From NCBI RefSeq assembly GCF_016342275.1, contig NZ_JAEIOT010000015.1, forward strand, positions 1 through 64,000: a stretch of DNA of 64,000 nucleotides. Reading direction: 5' to 3'. Under the pieces are notes generated by a model, which was not told the origin of the DNA, did not search any database, and was given only the letters and a program-made list of their open reading frames with translations. This document shows, in pieces, positions 38,880 to 47,712 of this stretch. The first letter of the stretch is position 1, and each line of letters starts with the position of its first letter. The DNA comes from Corynebacterium marambiense. GTDB taxonomy: Bacteria; Actinomycetota; Actinomycetes; Mycobacteriales; Mycobacteriaceae. Position numbers and translations under genes: made by a program.

Positions 38880-40220
38880 TCAGAACCCGACGAAGCGGGC
38901 GCTGAGCGCCGGCTCGTCACGGGACAGTGCGAGACCCTCCCACGGGAGGGTGACCAGTTGCGCGGCCAGGTACTCCCGGGACTCGTTCAGGGTGGGCAGT
39001 CCGTCCACGGGTCTACCGTCCCGCACCATCGGGATAGTCAGTTCCCGGGCGGTCAGCGTCCCCACGTCAGGGGTTTTGGCGCCGATCGGCAGGACGATCT
39101 CCTCGACCGCGGTCCCCGTGTCACGGTGCGTGCGCAACGCCCGCTTTGCGCCGCCACGGCTGGCCTTGTTGCGCGAGCGCTTGGCGACGGGCTTGCCGTC
39201 GACCTCGACCAACTTGTACACCATGCCCGCCGTCGGGGCGCCGGAGCCGGTGACGACGGAGGTGCCGACACCGTAGATGTCCACAGGATCGCCGGACAGT
39301 CCGGCGATGGCGAATTCATCGAGGTCAGAGGAGACGACGATCTTGGTGTTGTGGTTGCCCAGAGAGTCCAGCTGGCGACGTACCTGCCGGGTCAGCATAC
39401 CGAGGTCGCCGGAGTCGATCCGGACCGCCCCGAGGTTAGGCCCGCCGACCCTCACCGCGGTCTCGACGCCGTGGGTGATGTCGTAGGTATCAACCAGGAG
39501 GGTGGTCGCCACACCGAGGGAATCGATCTGGGCCTGGAACGCGGCTTCCTCATTCGGGCTCCCGTCCTCGTTGACGTGGAGGAGCGTCCAGGAGTGCGCG
39601 GCGGTACCACCGGCTGGGATCCCGTAACGGTGTGCGGCTTCGAGGTTTGAAGTGGAGTCGAAGCCCGCGAGATACGCCGCGCGGGAGGAGGCCACAGCGG
39701 CGTACTCATGGGTCCGGCGGGATCCCATCTCGATGATCTTCCGACCGTTCGCCGCCGTGACCATCCTGGCTGCGGCGGATGCCACGGCGGAGTCGGCGTT
39801 CATGATGGAGAGGACAACAGTCTCCAGGAGAACACACTCGGCGAAGGTGCCGCGGACCGTGAGGATCGGGGAGTACGGGAAGTAGAGCTCGCCCTCGCGA
39901 TAGCCGTCGATCTGGCCCGAGAAACGGTAGTTGCGCAGGTAGTTTAGCGTACGGTCGTCGAGGAAATCCAGCGACGCGAGCTGGTCTTCGGTGAACACGA
40001 AATCCTGCACCGCGCGGAGGACGCGTTCGGTACCGGCGACGACGCCGTAGCGGCGTTCGTTGGGGAGTCTGCGGGCGAAGACTTCGAAGGCGCACTCTCG
40101 GTCCGCAGTACCGTCACGCAGCGACGCCTGCAGCATAGTTAGTTCGTACATGTCCGTCAGCAGGGCGCTGGAACGGCGGTTGTCTGTTGATTCCGGGGTG
40201 ATGTGGTTCACCCACTCCAC
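38880..40220 (-). CDS. pncB: nicotinate phosphoribosyltransferase
   Basis: 446 residues. Converts nicotinate and PRPP to nicotinate mononucleotide in NAD salvage. Seen: ALLTDMYELTMLQASLRDG, FEVFARRLPNERRYGVVAG, GSRRTHEYAAVASSRAAYLA, VRIDSGDLGMLTRQVRRQLD and GVGTSVVTGSGAP. The annotated start is GTG. It is divergent from clpS, reproducing the mycobacterial order. Function agrees with nadE in the same window, although the two are not linked. Confidence 0.95.
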   Translation of the reverse strand: MEWVNHITPESTDNRRSSALLTDMYELTMLQASLRDGTADRECAFEVFARRLPNERRYGVVAGTERVLRAVQDFVFTEDQLASLDFLDDRTLNYLRNYRFSGQIDGYREGELYFPYSPILTVRGTFAECVLLETVVLSIMNADSAVASAAARMVTAANGRKIIEMGSRRTHEYAAVASSRAAYLAGFDSTSNLEAAHRYGIPAGGTAAHSWTLLHVNEDGSPNEEAAFQAQIDSLGVATTLLVDTYDITHGVETAVRVGGPNLGAVRIDSGDLGMLTRQVRRQLDSLGNHNTKIVVSSDLDEFAIAGLSGDPVDIYGVGTSVVTGSGAPTAGMVYKLVEVDGKPVAKRSRNKASRGGAKRALRTHRDTGTAVEEIVLPIGAKTPDVGTLTARELTIPMVRDGRPVDGLPTLNESREYLAAQLVTLPWEGLALSRDEPALSARFVGF

Positions 40221-40336
40221 TGTAGTCCCATCGTTTCGGGCACCGACAGTACCGGCGCCTTACCACGGGAACAGGAGCCGCCGCCGACACTGCGGCGGTC
40301 CCGCACGTCCGAACGGAAACGGATAGTCTTGTGGAC

Positions 40337-40630
40337 ATGAGTTCGCCCACACCAGTACCTGTAGAGACGGAGAACGTCGAGGTCCTCACGAGTGAGAACC
40401 TGCCCTGGATGTGCATCGTCTGGGATGACCCGGTCAATCTCATGAGTTACGTCACCTACGTGTTCGAGACCGTCCTCGGATATGACCGCAAACGTGCCAC
40501 AGAACTGATGATGCAGGTCCACACTGAGGGGAAGGCCGTCGTCTCGTCGGGGGAGAAGGACAAGGTCGAGGCGGACGTGAAGAAGCTGCACACCGCCGGG
40601 CTCTGGGCGACGATGCAACAGGCTGGTTAG
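40337..40630 (+). CDS. clpS: ATP-dependent Clp protease adaptor ClpS
   Basis: 97 residues with the ClpS core: [20 protein letters not shown] (Asp-Asp and N-degron pocket), [20 protein letters not shown] and [17 protein letters not shown]. It delivers N-end-rule substrates to ClpC/ClpA. TAGTCT lies 7 nt before the ATG, giving a probable leaderless start; a GTG six bases earlier is an alternative. Followed after 14 bp by the DUF2017 gene, as in mycobacteria. Confidence 0.95.
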   Translation: MSSPTPVPVETENVEVLTSENLPWMCIVWDDPVNLMSYVTYVFETVLGYDRKRATELMMQVHTEGKAVVSSGEKDKVEADVKKLHTAGLWATMQQAG

Positions 40631-40644
40631 GGGAGGCACGAGGA

Positions 40645-41184
40645 ATGGAACCCTGGAAACGCAGAAAAGGCCTGATCCGAGGTCGGGCCAGATTCACCGC
40701 CACGTTCGAACCGATGGAGCGGGAGGTCCTCGGTGACCTTGCTGCCACCGTGGCGGAGGCGCTGATCCGGAGGGCTCAGTCCGCCCCGAAGGACGAACTC
40801 GCGGAGCTCACCGGGATGCCCAGCGGGCACAAGGAGGCTCCCGAGGATCCGGCACTGCGTCGGCTCCTGCCCGATTTCGAACGTGCCGGTGACGAGGAGT
40901 ACGAGGGGGACAATGCCCTGCTGCGGAGCCTCCACGAGAACGATATTTGCCGGGGCAAACTCGAGAATCTCCAGGTGATCAGCGAAGCGCTCGGCCCCGA
41001 CGGCAATGTCGCCGTCGTGGTGCCCGAAGCCGAGGTCAACGCCTGGCTCGCCGGTCTGAACGACATCCGCCTGTACGTCGCTTCCGGGGAGGTCAACGGG
41101 GAAGCCGCGGAGGAGGAACGCGCCGCGCTTGTGGAGTGGTTGGCGTTCAACCAGGATTCTCTGCTTGCCGCCCTGATGGGGTGA
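40645..41184 (+). CDS. DUF2017 family protein
   Basis: 179 residues, acidic and helical: LGDLAATVAEALIRRAQS near residue 30, PALRRLLPDFERAGDEEYEG then DNALLRSLHENDI, and VNAWLAGLNDIRLYVASGEV. This is the actinobacterial DUF2017 family, always next to clpS; function is not established, though a link to ClpS-dependent proteolysis is a reasonable guess. GGGGAGG lies about 9 nt before the ATG. Confidence 0.9.
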   Translation: MEPWKRRKGLIRGRARFTATFEPMEREVLGDLAATVAEALIRRAQSAPKDELAELTGMPSGHKEAPEDPALRRLLPDFERAGDEEYEGDNALLRSLHENDICRGKLENLQVISEALGPDGNVAVVVPEAEVNAWLAGLNDIRLYVASGEVNGEAAEEERAALVEWLAFNQDSLLAALMG

Positions 41185-41227
41185 CCCGGCCGCAACCGGG
41201 CGGCCCACGAACGATGAGGAAAATAAC

Positions 41228-41923
41228 GTGCCCCAGTACCCCGACCGTTCTGCGTTCCACGTCCCCGATTCAGGCGGGACATTCCCCTGGGGACTCCCCG
41301 CCACAGCCCCACCTGCGCCCTCGCTACTGGCTTCCGGGCGGGCGCGGCTCAGCACGGCGGTACGCCTCACCCTCGGCTGGGTGATCACGATCTGGGGGGT
41401 ATTCCTGCTCAACATCCTCAGCGGTGGTTACCTCAACTCCTTCGGCATCCATCCGCTGGACCCTGCGTTCCTTCCCACGATCGTCAGTGCACCGTTCCTG
41501 CACCTCGGTTTCGCGCACATCATGGGTAACACCTCAGTCGGGGTGGCTGCCGTCTTCATCATCGGGCTCTCGGGACGGAGAACATTTTTCGAGGTCACCG
41601 TGATCTGTATGGTCGTTGGAGGCCTAGGAACCTGGTTGCTGGGGGGAGTGGGAACGAACCACATCGGCGCGTCCGGGCTGGTGTACGGATGGATGAGCTA
41701 TCTCATGGTGCGCGGCTTCTACAACCGTTCCCTCGGCCAGATCATCGTCGGCGGCATTCTCCTTTTCTCGTTCTCCGGCATGGTCTACGGTTTCCTGCCG
41801 CAGACGGGACTGTCCTGGCAGGGGCACCTGTTCGGCGCGGTCGGAGGAGTGATCGCCGGCGCCACCATCACATCCGACGATCCGGTTCGGCGCGCACCGC
41901 GCACAAGAGGTGGACTCTCATGA
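41228..41923 (+). CDS. rhomboid-family intramembrane serine protease
   Basis: 231 residues, six membrane helices. Catalytic features: HIMGNT (HxxxN), IGASGLVYGW (GxSG nucleophile Ser) and WQGHLFGAVGG (His). Cleaves membrane proteins within the bilayer. In M. tuberculosis the equivalent gene (Rv1337, from memory) precedes murI; here two extra genes intervene. The next gene overlaps by 4 nt (ATGA). Confidence 0.93.
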   Translation: MPQYPDRSAFHVPDSGGTFPWGLPATAPPAPSLLASGRARLSTAVRLTLGWVITIWGVFLLNILSGGYLNSFGIHPLDPAFLPTIVSAPFLHLGFAHIMGNTSVGVAAVFIIGLSGRRTFFEVTVICMVVGGLGTWLLGGVGTNHIGASGLVYGWMSYLMVRGFYNRSLGQIIVGGILLFSFSGMVYGFLPQTGLSWQGHLFGAVGGVIAGATITSDDPVRRAPRTRGGLS

Positions 41924-42831
41924 AGAAACTGACAGGGGTGATCCTGTGCGCGTCGATCCTGTCCGCGTGCACGATTCCCACCGGGGACCGGGATGGGGCC
42001 GTGGACGACGATCCGCCCTCTCAGACGACATCGACAGGTGCCTCGGCGTGGGTTGGTGGATCGACGTCGCGGACTCCCTCGCCCGAGTCCCCGGAATTGC
42101 AACGCGTGGCGGATGAGATCGCCGCCGCCGCGGCCACCGACGGTCAGGTGGGAGTTGCCCTCGCCGACGGCCACTCCGTCGTGGAATCGGGAGAAATCGC
42201 CGTCGGTCCCGCATGGTCCACGGTGAAGGTCCCGGTGTCCATGGCGGTCCTGTACCGCGGTACCGCGACCACGGAGACCGTCGACCGGGCGATCACCGTG
42301 AGTGACAACGCCGCTCTGGACACTCTGTGGTCCTCCCTCGGTGGCGGGGCGGATGCTGCGGCAGCTACCGAACAGATCCTCCGCAAAGCCGGGGACGACA
42401 CTACCGTTCCGCCCGAGGTCACCCGGCCCGGGTTCTCCGCCGCGGGACAGACCGACTGGGCGCTGACGGATCAGGCACGGTTCGCCCAGCAGATGACCTG
42501 CATCCCGGGGGCGGGTGCTGTACTGACTGCAATGAATCACGTTGCCGATGCGCAGTCCTACGGACTCGGACGGATACCGGACCTCCCGTTCAAGGGCGGA
42601 TGGGGTCCCGACGAGGCCGGCGACTACATGGTCCGGCAGTTCGGTGTCTTGCAGACCCCGGGTGGGGAGGTCGGCATCGCGTTGGCGGTGCAGCCGGAGG
42701 ACGGCGCCTACGACACCGGTCGGAAGATGCTCGACCGGATGGCTCTCACGCTGGAGACGGAGATCGACGCAGGTGTGTTCACGGAGGCCGCGGAGTGTAT
42801 CCCGGAACCTGCCGGGAAAGAACTCGGATGA
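41920..42831 (+). CDS. beta-lactamase/PBP-fold serine hydrolase lipoprotein
   Basis: 303 residues. Lipoprotein signal MKKLTGVILCASILSAC, Ser/Thr-rich linker, then a domain carrying the three penicillin-recognising motifs: STVK (SxxK), SDN in TVSDNAALDTLW, and KGG in LPFKGGWGP. The domain is short and lacks other class A beta-lactamase landmarks such as the omega-loop ExxLN. It may be a cell-wall peptidase-like or lactamase-like hydrolase; activity is unknown. It overlaps rhomboid by 4 nt and the next small frame by 4 nt, so all three are coupled. Confidence 0.82.
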   Translation: MKKLTGVILCASILSACTIPTGDRDGAVDDDPPSQTTSTGASAWVGGSTSRTPSPESPELQRVADEIAAAAATDGQVGVALADGHSVVESGEIAVGPAWSTVKVPVSMAVLYRGTATTETVDRAITVSDNAALDTLWSSLGGGADAAAATEQILRKAGDDTTVPPEVTRPGFSAAGQTDWALTDQARFAQQMTCIPGAGAVLTAMNHVADAQSYGLGRIPDLPFKGGWGPDEAGDYMVRQFGVLQTPGGEVGIALAVQPEDGAYDTGRKMLDRMALTLETEIDAGVFTEAAECIPEPAGKELG

Positions 42832-43010
42832 CCACAGGCCCGGCCACCGGGAACGCGGGTCAAGAATGGTTGTGGGCTCCGTGGATGATGACCGCGGGGG
42901 CGACGGGCCTATCCGCTTGCGTCGCCGGCGCCCCTGAGGCGGAGGGGGCGGCATTTGACGGGGCGATCCCGATCACGGTGTTCTTTTCCGTGTCCCGGCG
43001 AAAACACTGA
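42828..43010 (+). CDS. small hypothetical protein, coupled to the hydrolase gene
   Basis: 60 residues ([20 protein letters not shown], ending FFSVSRRKH). Its ATG overlaps the previous stop as ATGA. It has a small hydrophobic patch ([16 protein letters not shown]) but no recognised family. It ends 34 bp before the murI start. It could be a real small gene or just a frame that happens to be open. Confidence 0.35.
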   Translation: MTTGPATGNAGQEWLWAPWMMTAGATGLSACVAGAPEAEGAAFDGAIPITVFFSVSRRKH

Positions 43011-43044
43011 TCCACGCCGCAGGCGGGCGGATAGGATCGGTGAC

Positions 43045-43893
43045 GTGAGTACCCCGGAAACCCCAGCAGATGAGATTGTCCGTGCCGAGAATCCTCCAAC
43101 GGCGGATTCTCCGATCGGGATCTTCGATTCCGGCGTCGGTGGACTGACCGTCGCCCGGACCATCGTCGATCAGCTCCCGAATGAGTCGATGATCTACATC
43201 GGGGACACCGGCAACGGCCCGTACGGGCCGTTGCCCATCCGTCGCGTCCGGGAACACTCGATGGTGGTCGCGGATGAACTGGTACGTCGGGGCTGCAAGA
43301 TGATTGTCATCGCCTGCAACACCGCCACCTCGGCGTTCCTCCGTGACGCACGCGAACGCTACGAGATCCCGGTCATCGGTGTGATCCTGCCCGCCGTGAG
43401 ACGTGCGGTCTCGACGACCCGAAACGGTCGGGTCGGGGTCATCGGCACGGTGGGGACGATCAGTTCCGGGGCCTACCAGGAACTGTTCGCGGCTTCCCCG
43501 GCCGTCGAGTGCTTCGCCACCGCCTGCCCGAGCTTCGTGGACTTCGTGGAACGGGGGATCACCTCGGGGCGGCAGATCCTCGGCGTCGCGCAGGCCTACG
43601 TCGAACCACTGCAGGCAGCGGGGGTCGACACCCTCGTCCTGGGTTGCACTCATTATCCCCTGCTGAGTGGAGTCATTCAGCTGGCCATGGGAGAACACGT
43701 GACGTTGGTGTCGTCAGCCGAGGAAACCGCCAAGGATGTGCTGCGGACCCTCAGTCAGATGGATCTCCTCTCGGAGTCGGGAACGCCGACCCGGACCTTC
43801 GAGTCCACCGGCGATCCGCGCCTGTTCACGCAGCTCGCAGGTCGTTTTCTGGGGCCGGATGTGACCCATGTTAGTCACCTGGACGGACTGTAA
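43045..43893 (+). CDS. murI: glutamate racemase
   Basis: 282 residues. Makes D-glutamate for peptidoglycan. Seen: [17 protein letters not shown] (first acid), [25 protein letters not shown] (catalytic Cys 1) and [12 protein letters not shown] (catalytic Cys 2). The GTG at 43045 lies 7 nt after TAGGAT, a leaderless pattern, and gives the normal N-terminus; the longer frame from 42955 is unlikely. Confidence 0.95.
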   Translation: MSTPETPADEIVRAENPPTADSPIGIFDSGVGGLTVARTIVDQLPNESMIYIGDTGNGPYGPLPIRRVREHSMVVADELVRRGCKMIVIACNTATSAFLRDARERYEIPVIGVILPAVRRAVSTTRNGRVGVIGTVGTISSGAYQELFAASPAVECFATACPSFVDFVERGITSGRQILGVAQAYVEPLQAAGVDTLVLGCTHYPLLSGVIQLAMGEHVTLVSSAEETAKDVLRTLSQMDLLSESGTPTRTFESTGDPRLFTQLAGRFLGPDVTHVSHLDGL

Positions 43894-43966
43894 TCCACGC
43901 CGGATACGACACAATTTCATGCTGAGAGGTACCCATGTGGCCCCGAGTCATGGCACAGTGATTCCT

Positions 43967-44734
43967 ATGAAGTTGACCATCCTCGGGTGTACCGGAAGCT
44001 TGGGAGCGCCCAAGGGGCCCGCTTCCGGGTACCTTCTGCGCGGGACCCGTGGCCCAGCGGTGATCATGGACTTCGGCCCCGGCACTCTCGCGGCGTTACA
44101 GGAGGTGCAGGATCCTGCGGACGCCCACGTGATGTTCTCTCACCTGCACGCGGACCACTGCATGGACTTTCCCTCCCTGATGGTCTGGCGTCGCTATCAC
44201 CCGGCCTCAGCTGCTCCCGCGCGCAACCTGTGCTGCGGTCCTATTGACCTCCCAACCCGGATGGGGCGCCTCTCATCCGACATTGAGGGCGAGGTGGACG
44301 ACATGTCGGATTCTTTTGCTTTCGTTCCGTGGCGGCACGGAGAGGCACAGATTGTCGCTGACTTCACGGTGACCCCGTATTCCGTCGTCCACCCCATTGA
44401 GGCGTACGGGCTTCGAGTGGAGGAGCCTGCGACGGGCCGTGTACTGGCGTATTCCGGGGACACCGGCTGGTGCGAGAATCTGATTGAGTTGGCGCGGGGG
44501 GCCGACGTCTTCCTGTGCGAGGCGACCTGGGGGGATGAGTCTCAGGGGAAGCCGGAAGCCATGCATCTATCCGGGCAGGAGGCTGGGCGTGCGGCGCGGC
44601 TTGCGGGTGTTCGGGCTCTCGTTCTAGTCCACATTCCGCCGTGGGTTGATCAGGATGCGACAGTTGCAGCCGCCCGGACCGAGTTTGACGGTGAAATTCT
44701 CTTGGGGAGGGCTGGGATGGCGCTGTCCGTTTAA
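43967..44734 (+). CDS. MBL-fold metallohydrolase (Rv1339-like)
   Basis: 255 residues. MKLTILGCTGSLGAPKGPAS at the start, the zinc motif SHLHADHCMDF (HxHxDH), YSGDTGW (Asp) and LVHIPPW (final His). It belongs with the RNase Z/PDE-like group; the mycobacterial homologue at the same position (Rv1339, recalled) is reported to hydrolyse cyclic AMP. Gene order murI then this gene is conserved. The start at 43967 matches the family; the frame upstream overlaps the end of murI. Confidence 0.9.
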   Translation: MKLTILGCTGSLGAPKGPASGYLLRGTRGPAVIMDFGPGTLAALQEVQDPADAHVMFSHLHADHCMDFPSLMVWRRYHPASAAPARNLCCGPIDLPTRMGRLSSDIEGEVDDMSDSFAFVPWRHGEAQIVADFTVTPYSVVHPIEAYGLRVEEPATGRVLAYSGDTGWCENLIELARGADVFLCEATWGDESQGKPEAMHLSGQEAGRAARLAGVRALVLVHIPPWVDQDATVAAARTEFDGEILLGRAGMALSV

Positions 44735-44793
44735 GCCTGTGTTGCTGTGTGTGGATGTCCGACTGTCTACCGATGCGGTGCTAGATGCTCTCT

Positions 44794-44820
44794 GAAACCC
44801 TGTTGAACAGGGTTTCTTCT
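44794..44820 (+). terminator. terminator after the MBL gene
   Basis: GAAACCCTG (44794-44802) pairs with CAGGGTTTC (44808-44816), tight loop, followed by TTCT. It separates the murI unit from the histidine-rich gene. Confidence 0.75.
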
Positions 44821-44890
44821 GTGTCAGGGGGGTGTCAACCACCCCCACTAATGAAAAACATACCCATTTGCCTCCAGCCGGGATAACTTT

Positions 44891-44913
44891 GTTGAGAATT
44901 GTTGTCTATTAAC
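44891..44913 (+). promoter_or_regulatory. possible Zur box before the histidine-rich gene
   Basis: GAGAATTGTTGTC inside a 23-bp partly dyadic stretch flanked by GTT and AAC agrees with the actinobacterial Zur core GAAAATGATTTTC at 9 of 13 positions. It is 14-36 bp before the ATG of a gene whose product should bind zinc. Weak without binding data. Confidence 0.35.
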
Positions 44914-44926
44914 TCTGGAGTTGTTC

Positions 44927-46183
44927 ATGCACCTGAGGAACCGGGTACTGGCAATCGCCTTCGCATCCGCGCTACCACTTGCCGTGATGTCGCCCGCCAT
45001 CGTCAACGCTGAGGAGCTCCCTAAGGGAGATACTGCAGAGCGTCTAGCGAACACGGAAAATGGATCCACTGAACCCACGAGCCCTTCAGTAAAAGAAGAC
45101 GGTGGCCGTGCATCGGAGAATCATCATCACGACCACGATCACAGCCATGGCGAACACCACGGCCACGACCATGATGGACACGGACACGACCACGGCCACG
45201 ACCATGGGCATGATGATCGGACCACGGGTTCCAGCGATTCGGTAGCGGGGGCGCCAGATGATGGTGGAAAAGCCTCAAGTTCTTCGATCTCTGATCTGAT
45301 CGGGTCATCGGCAGGTGGGTGGTTCAGCTCGAAGCATCCAGGTTCGAGTGCCGGTGGCGGGAATGGGCACGACCATGACCACGGGCATGACCATGACCAT
45401 GGGCACGATCACGGGCACGGACATGATCACGGGCACGACCATGACCACGGGCATGACCATGACCATGGGCACGATCACGGGCACGGGCACGACCACGACC
45501 ACGGGCACGACCATGACCACGGGCATGACCACGGGCATGACCACGGGCACGACCATGGTGGGCACGGACATGATCACGGTGGGCATGACCACGGGCACGA
45601 CCATGACCACGGGCATGATCACGGTGGGCATGACCACGGGCACGGACATGATCACGGGCATGACCATGACCACGGGCACGACCATGATCACGGTGGGCAT
45701 GACCACGGGCACGGTGGGCACGATCATGCTGGGCATGATCACGGCCATGATTACGGGCACGGACATGATCACGGGCATGACCATGACCACGGGCACGACC
45801 ATGGTGGGCACGGGCATGATCACGGGCATGACCATGACCACGGGCACGGTGGGCACGATCATGCTGGGCATGATCACGGCCATGATCACGGTGGGCATGA
45901 CCATGGGCACGATCACGGCCATGGCCACGACCACGAGGGGTATGCCCACGCGGAACGGCAGTGGAAAGGTCGCGACAGTGCGGATGCGGTGCGGGATAGT
46001 GCTGCACGATCCGGGAATGTGTCCACGACGGAAGCCACCGAGACACGGGTCGGTATTCAACAGACTTCCGCTGAAGGCGAAAGGAAGTCTGGTTCTGGGA
46101 CGACCTGGGCGGCATCACTTGTGATCGGTGCTCTCGTGCTCGCTGGGGCTGTGGTGGGAGGTTTACGGCTGCGGCGGCGCTGA
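44927..46183 (+). CDS. exported, extremely histidine-rich metal-binding protein
   Basis: 418 residues. Signal peptide (about 1-28, cut near IVNAEE), an acidic linker, a first His block (HHHDHDHSHGEHHGHDHDGH), a Ser/Gly linker with WFSSKHPG, then about 195 residues built from HD, HG and GGHDHG units, and finally a short linker, one membrane helix (WAASLVIGALVLAGAVVGGL) and RLRRR. It contains more than 100 histidines. The layout is a surface-exposed, membrane-tethered metal (zinc, perhaps nickel or copper) trap or reservoir. No LPxTG is present. The ATG at 44927 follows CTGGAG at 6 nt. It interrupts a conserved gene order between the MBL gene and rph. Confidence 0.88.
   Translation: MHLRNRVLAIAFASALPLAVMSPAIVNAEELPKGDTAERLANTENGSTEPTSPSVKEDGGRASENHHHDHDHSHGEHHGHDHDGHGHDHGHDHGHDDRTTGSSDSVAGAPDDGGKASSSSISDLIGSSAGGWFSSKHPGSSAGGGNGHDHDHGHDHDHGHDHGHGHDHGHDHDHGHDHDHGHDHGHGHDHDHGHDHDHGHDHGHDHGHDHGGHGHDHGGHDHGHDHDHGHDHGGHDHGHGHDHGHDHDHGHDHDHGGHDHGHGGHDHAGHDHGHDYGHGHDHGHDHDHGHDHGGHGHDHGHDHDHGHGGHDHAGHDHGHDHGGHDHGHDHGHGHDHEGYAHAERQWKGRDSADAVRDSAARSGNVSTTEATETRVGIQQTSAEGERKSGSGTTWAASLVIGALVLAGAVVGGLRLRRR
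45361..45940 (+). repeat. coding tandem repeats of the His/Asp/Gly tract
   Basis: About 580 bp of near-identical short units such as GGGCACGACCATGACCAC, arranged in higher-order blocks (two copies of a block reading GGGCACGGTGGGCACGATCA begin near 45707 and 45839). Such DNA is prone to slipped-strand length change in multiples of 3 and is a hazard for short-read assembly. Confidence 0.85.
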
Positions 46184-46204
46184 AGCGTCACAGGTGTGTG
46201 ACGC

Positions 46205-46263
46205 GGTGACACCCCAGGGCGACCGTCGGGAGTGAACGTTCTGTTGCCTACTGGGGTGTCACC
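46205..46263. terminator. bidirectional hairpin, His-rich gene / ADH
   Basis: GGTGACACCCCAG (46205-46217) pairs perfectly with CTGGGGTGTCACC (46251-46263) across a 33-nt loop between convergent genes. Confidence 0.7.
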
Positions 46264-46309
46264 GTTGCGCGGAATGGTGTTGAACAGTTGAACAGTTCCA
46301 CAGTGGTGA

Positions 46310-47359
46310 TTAGGGCGTGATCACGAGTTTCACGGCCTTGTGCTCGGCGGCGTTAGCGAAGAGGTCATAGGCCTCGATGAAGTCATCCATCGTGAAGTGG
46401 TGGGTGGCCATCTTCTCCGCGGGGAGCTTTCCTGATGCCACCATGCGCAATAGCCGGTCGATGGAATAACCGTCGATGAGACCCATGGAAATGTTGATGC
46501 TGGAGATCCACAGGTCCTGGAGCGGGAGTTCGACGGATTTGCCGTGAACACCTACGTTGGCGACGCTGCCGTGGGGGCGAACGATCTTCAGGCAGGTTTC
46601 GAAGGTCGGGGGGATGCCAACGGCTTCGATGGCGACATCCACGCCCAGCCCATCATGGGTAAGCGCCTTGATCTTTTCGATCGCGTCGGGATCCCCGGCG
46701 TTGATTTTGTCGGTTGCACCGAACTCGATCGCGGTGTCCATCCGGTTCTCATCCATGTCGATGATGATGACGCGGCCGGCACCGGCGAGGCTCGCGGTCA
46801 TGACCGCAGAGAGTCCGACAGGTCCGGCGCCCACGACGGCGATGGTGTCGCCTGGTTTTGTGTTGCCGTTGAGGACACCCACCTCGAAGCCGGTTGGAAG
46901 GGCGTCGGTGAGGAAGAGGACCTGCTCATCGGATAGGCCTTCCGGTACCCGGTACAGGGAGGTCTCGGCGAAGGGAACCCGGCAGTATTCGGCCTGGGTT
47001 CCATCGATGAGGTGGCCGAGAATCCAGCCGATTCCACCGACGGACTGACAGTGGGAGTGGTTTCCGACCTTGCAGAAGGTGCACTTGCCGCAGGAGGTGA
47101 TTGCCGGGATGATGACTCGATCGCCGACCTTGAGATCGGTTACTGCTGCGCCGACCTCGGTGATCGTTCCGACGGCTTCGTGTCCGAGAATTCGGCCGTC
47201 GGTGACTGCAGGAACGTCTCCCTTGAGGATGTGGAGGTCGGTGCCGCAGATGGTGGTGGCGTCGATCTTGCAGATGACGTCGGTTGGGTCCTGGATCGTG
47301 GGATCCGGAACTTCCTCCCAAGACTTCTGGCCGGGACCGTGGTAGACGAGGGCCTTCAT
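46310..47359 (-). CDS. zinc-dependent alcohol dehydrogenase
   Basis: 349 residues, class of zinc MDR enzymes. Catalytic zinc ligands in ICGTDLHI (Cys) and GHEAVG (His, Glu); structural zinc set CGKCTFCKVGNHSHC; coenzyme fold AVVGAGPVGLSAV with IIIDMDENR favouring NAD. Closest in feel to the isopropanol/threonine-type alcohol dehydrogenases. Substrate unclear. AAGGAGAG lies about 6 nt upstream of the ATG. It needs zinc, which is worth noting beside the putative zinc-binding neighbour, and it is likewise an insertion relative to the mycobacterial order. Confidence 0.93.
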   Translation of the reverse strand: MKALVYHGPGQKSWEEVPDPTIQDPTDVICKIDATTICGTDLHILKGDVPAVTDGRILGHEAVGTITEVGAAVTDLKVGDRVIIPAITSCGKCTFCKVGNHSHCQSVGGIGWILGHLIDGTQAEYCRVPFAETSLYRVPEGLSDEQVLFLTDALPTGFEVGVLNGNTKPGDTIAVVGAGPVGLSAVMTASLAGAGRVIIIDMDENRMDTAIEFGATDKINAGDPDAIEKIKALTHDGLGVDVAIEAVGIPPTFETCLKIVRPHGSVANVGVHGKSVELPLQDLWISSINISMGLIDGYSIDRLLRMVASGKLPAEKMATHHFTMDDFIEAYDLFANAAEHKAVKLVITP

Positions 47360-47712
47360 GGTGAACTCTCCTTAATGAGATTGGTTTGCACTTATGTGGG
47401 GTTTGGGCGAGCCTATGGAACGAGCTTAGCGCAATTCTCCACCCTGTATCAGGGGATAGATTCATGTTGCTTTTAAAGGAACACTAGGGAACTTATTTTG
47501 ATCTTGAGGGTACGTCGGGGGTGGTACAGTCTTCGGGTTGTAGGTGTCGCCGAAACGGTTCAGGGACGACGAGGCCGTGCCAGAGATGATCGGTCTGTAT
47601 CCCTCCTGTGCGCCGCTTGCCGGAACCGGGTGCGTCAGCTGAGTCGGTTCTGTGCGGATCTCGTCCGTGTGACGGCGCGGCGACGGTAGTGTCTCCGGGT
47701 ATTCTGTCGGAC
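47360..47712. other. ADH-rph divergent intergenic region
   Basis: About 350 bp with no gene. It holds the divergent promoters: TATTCT (47700-47705), 7 nt before the rph ATG, and an unassigned promoter for the alcohol dehydrogenase. The frame of rph is open back to 47608 without family similarity. Confidence 0.5.

Noticed and set aside
45361..45940. Regular short repeats resembling a CRISPR array
   Set aside because: Units are contiguous without unique spacers and encode the His/Asp/Gly tract in frame. No CRISPR array exists in the window.
45305..46060. Minus-strand frame rich in Val/Met/Pro opposite the His-rich gene
   Set aside because: Artefact of translating the repeat in another frame; no start signals and extreme low complexity.
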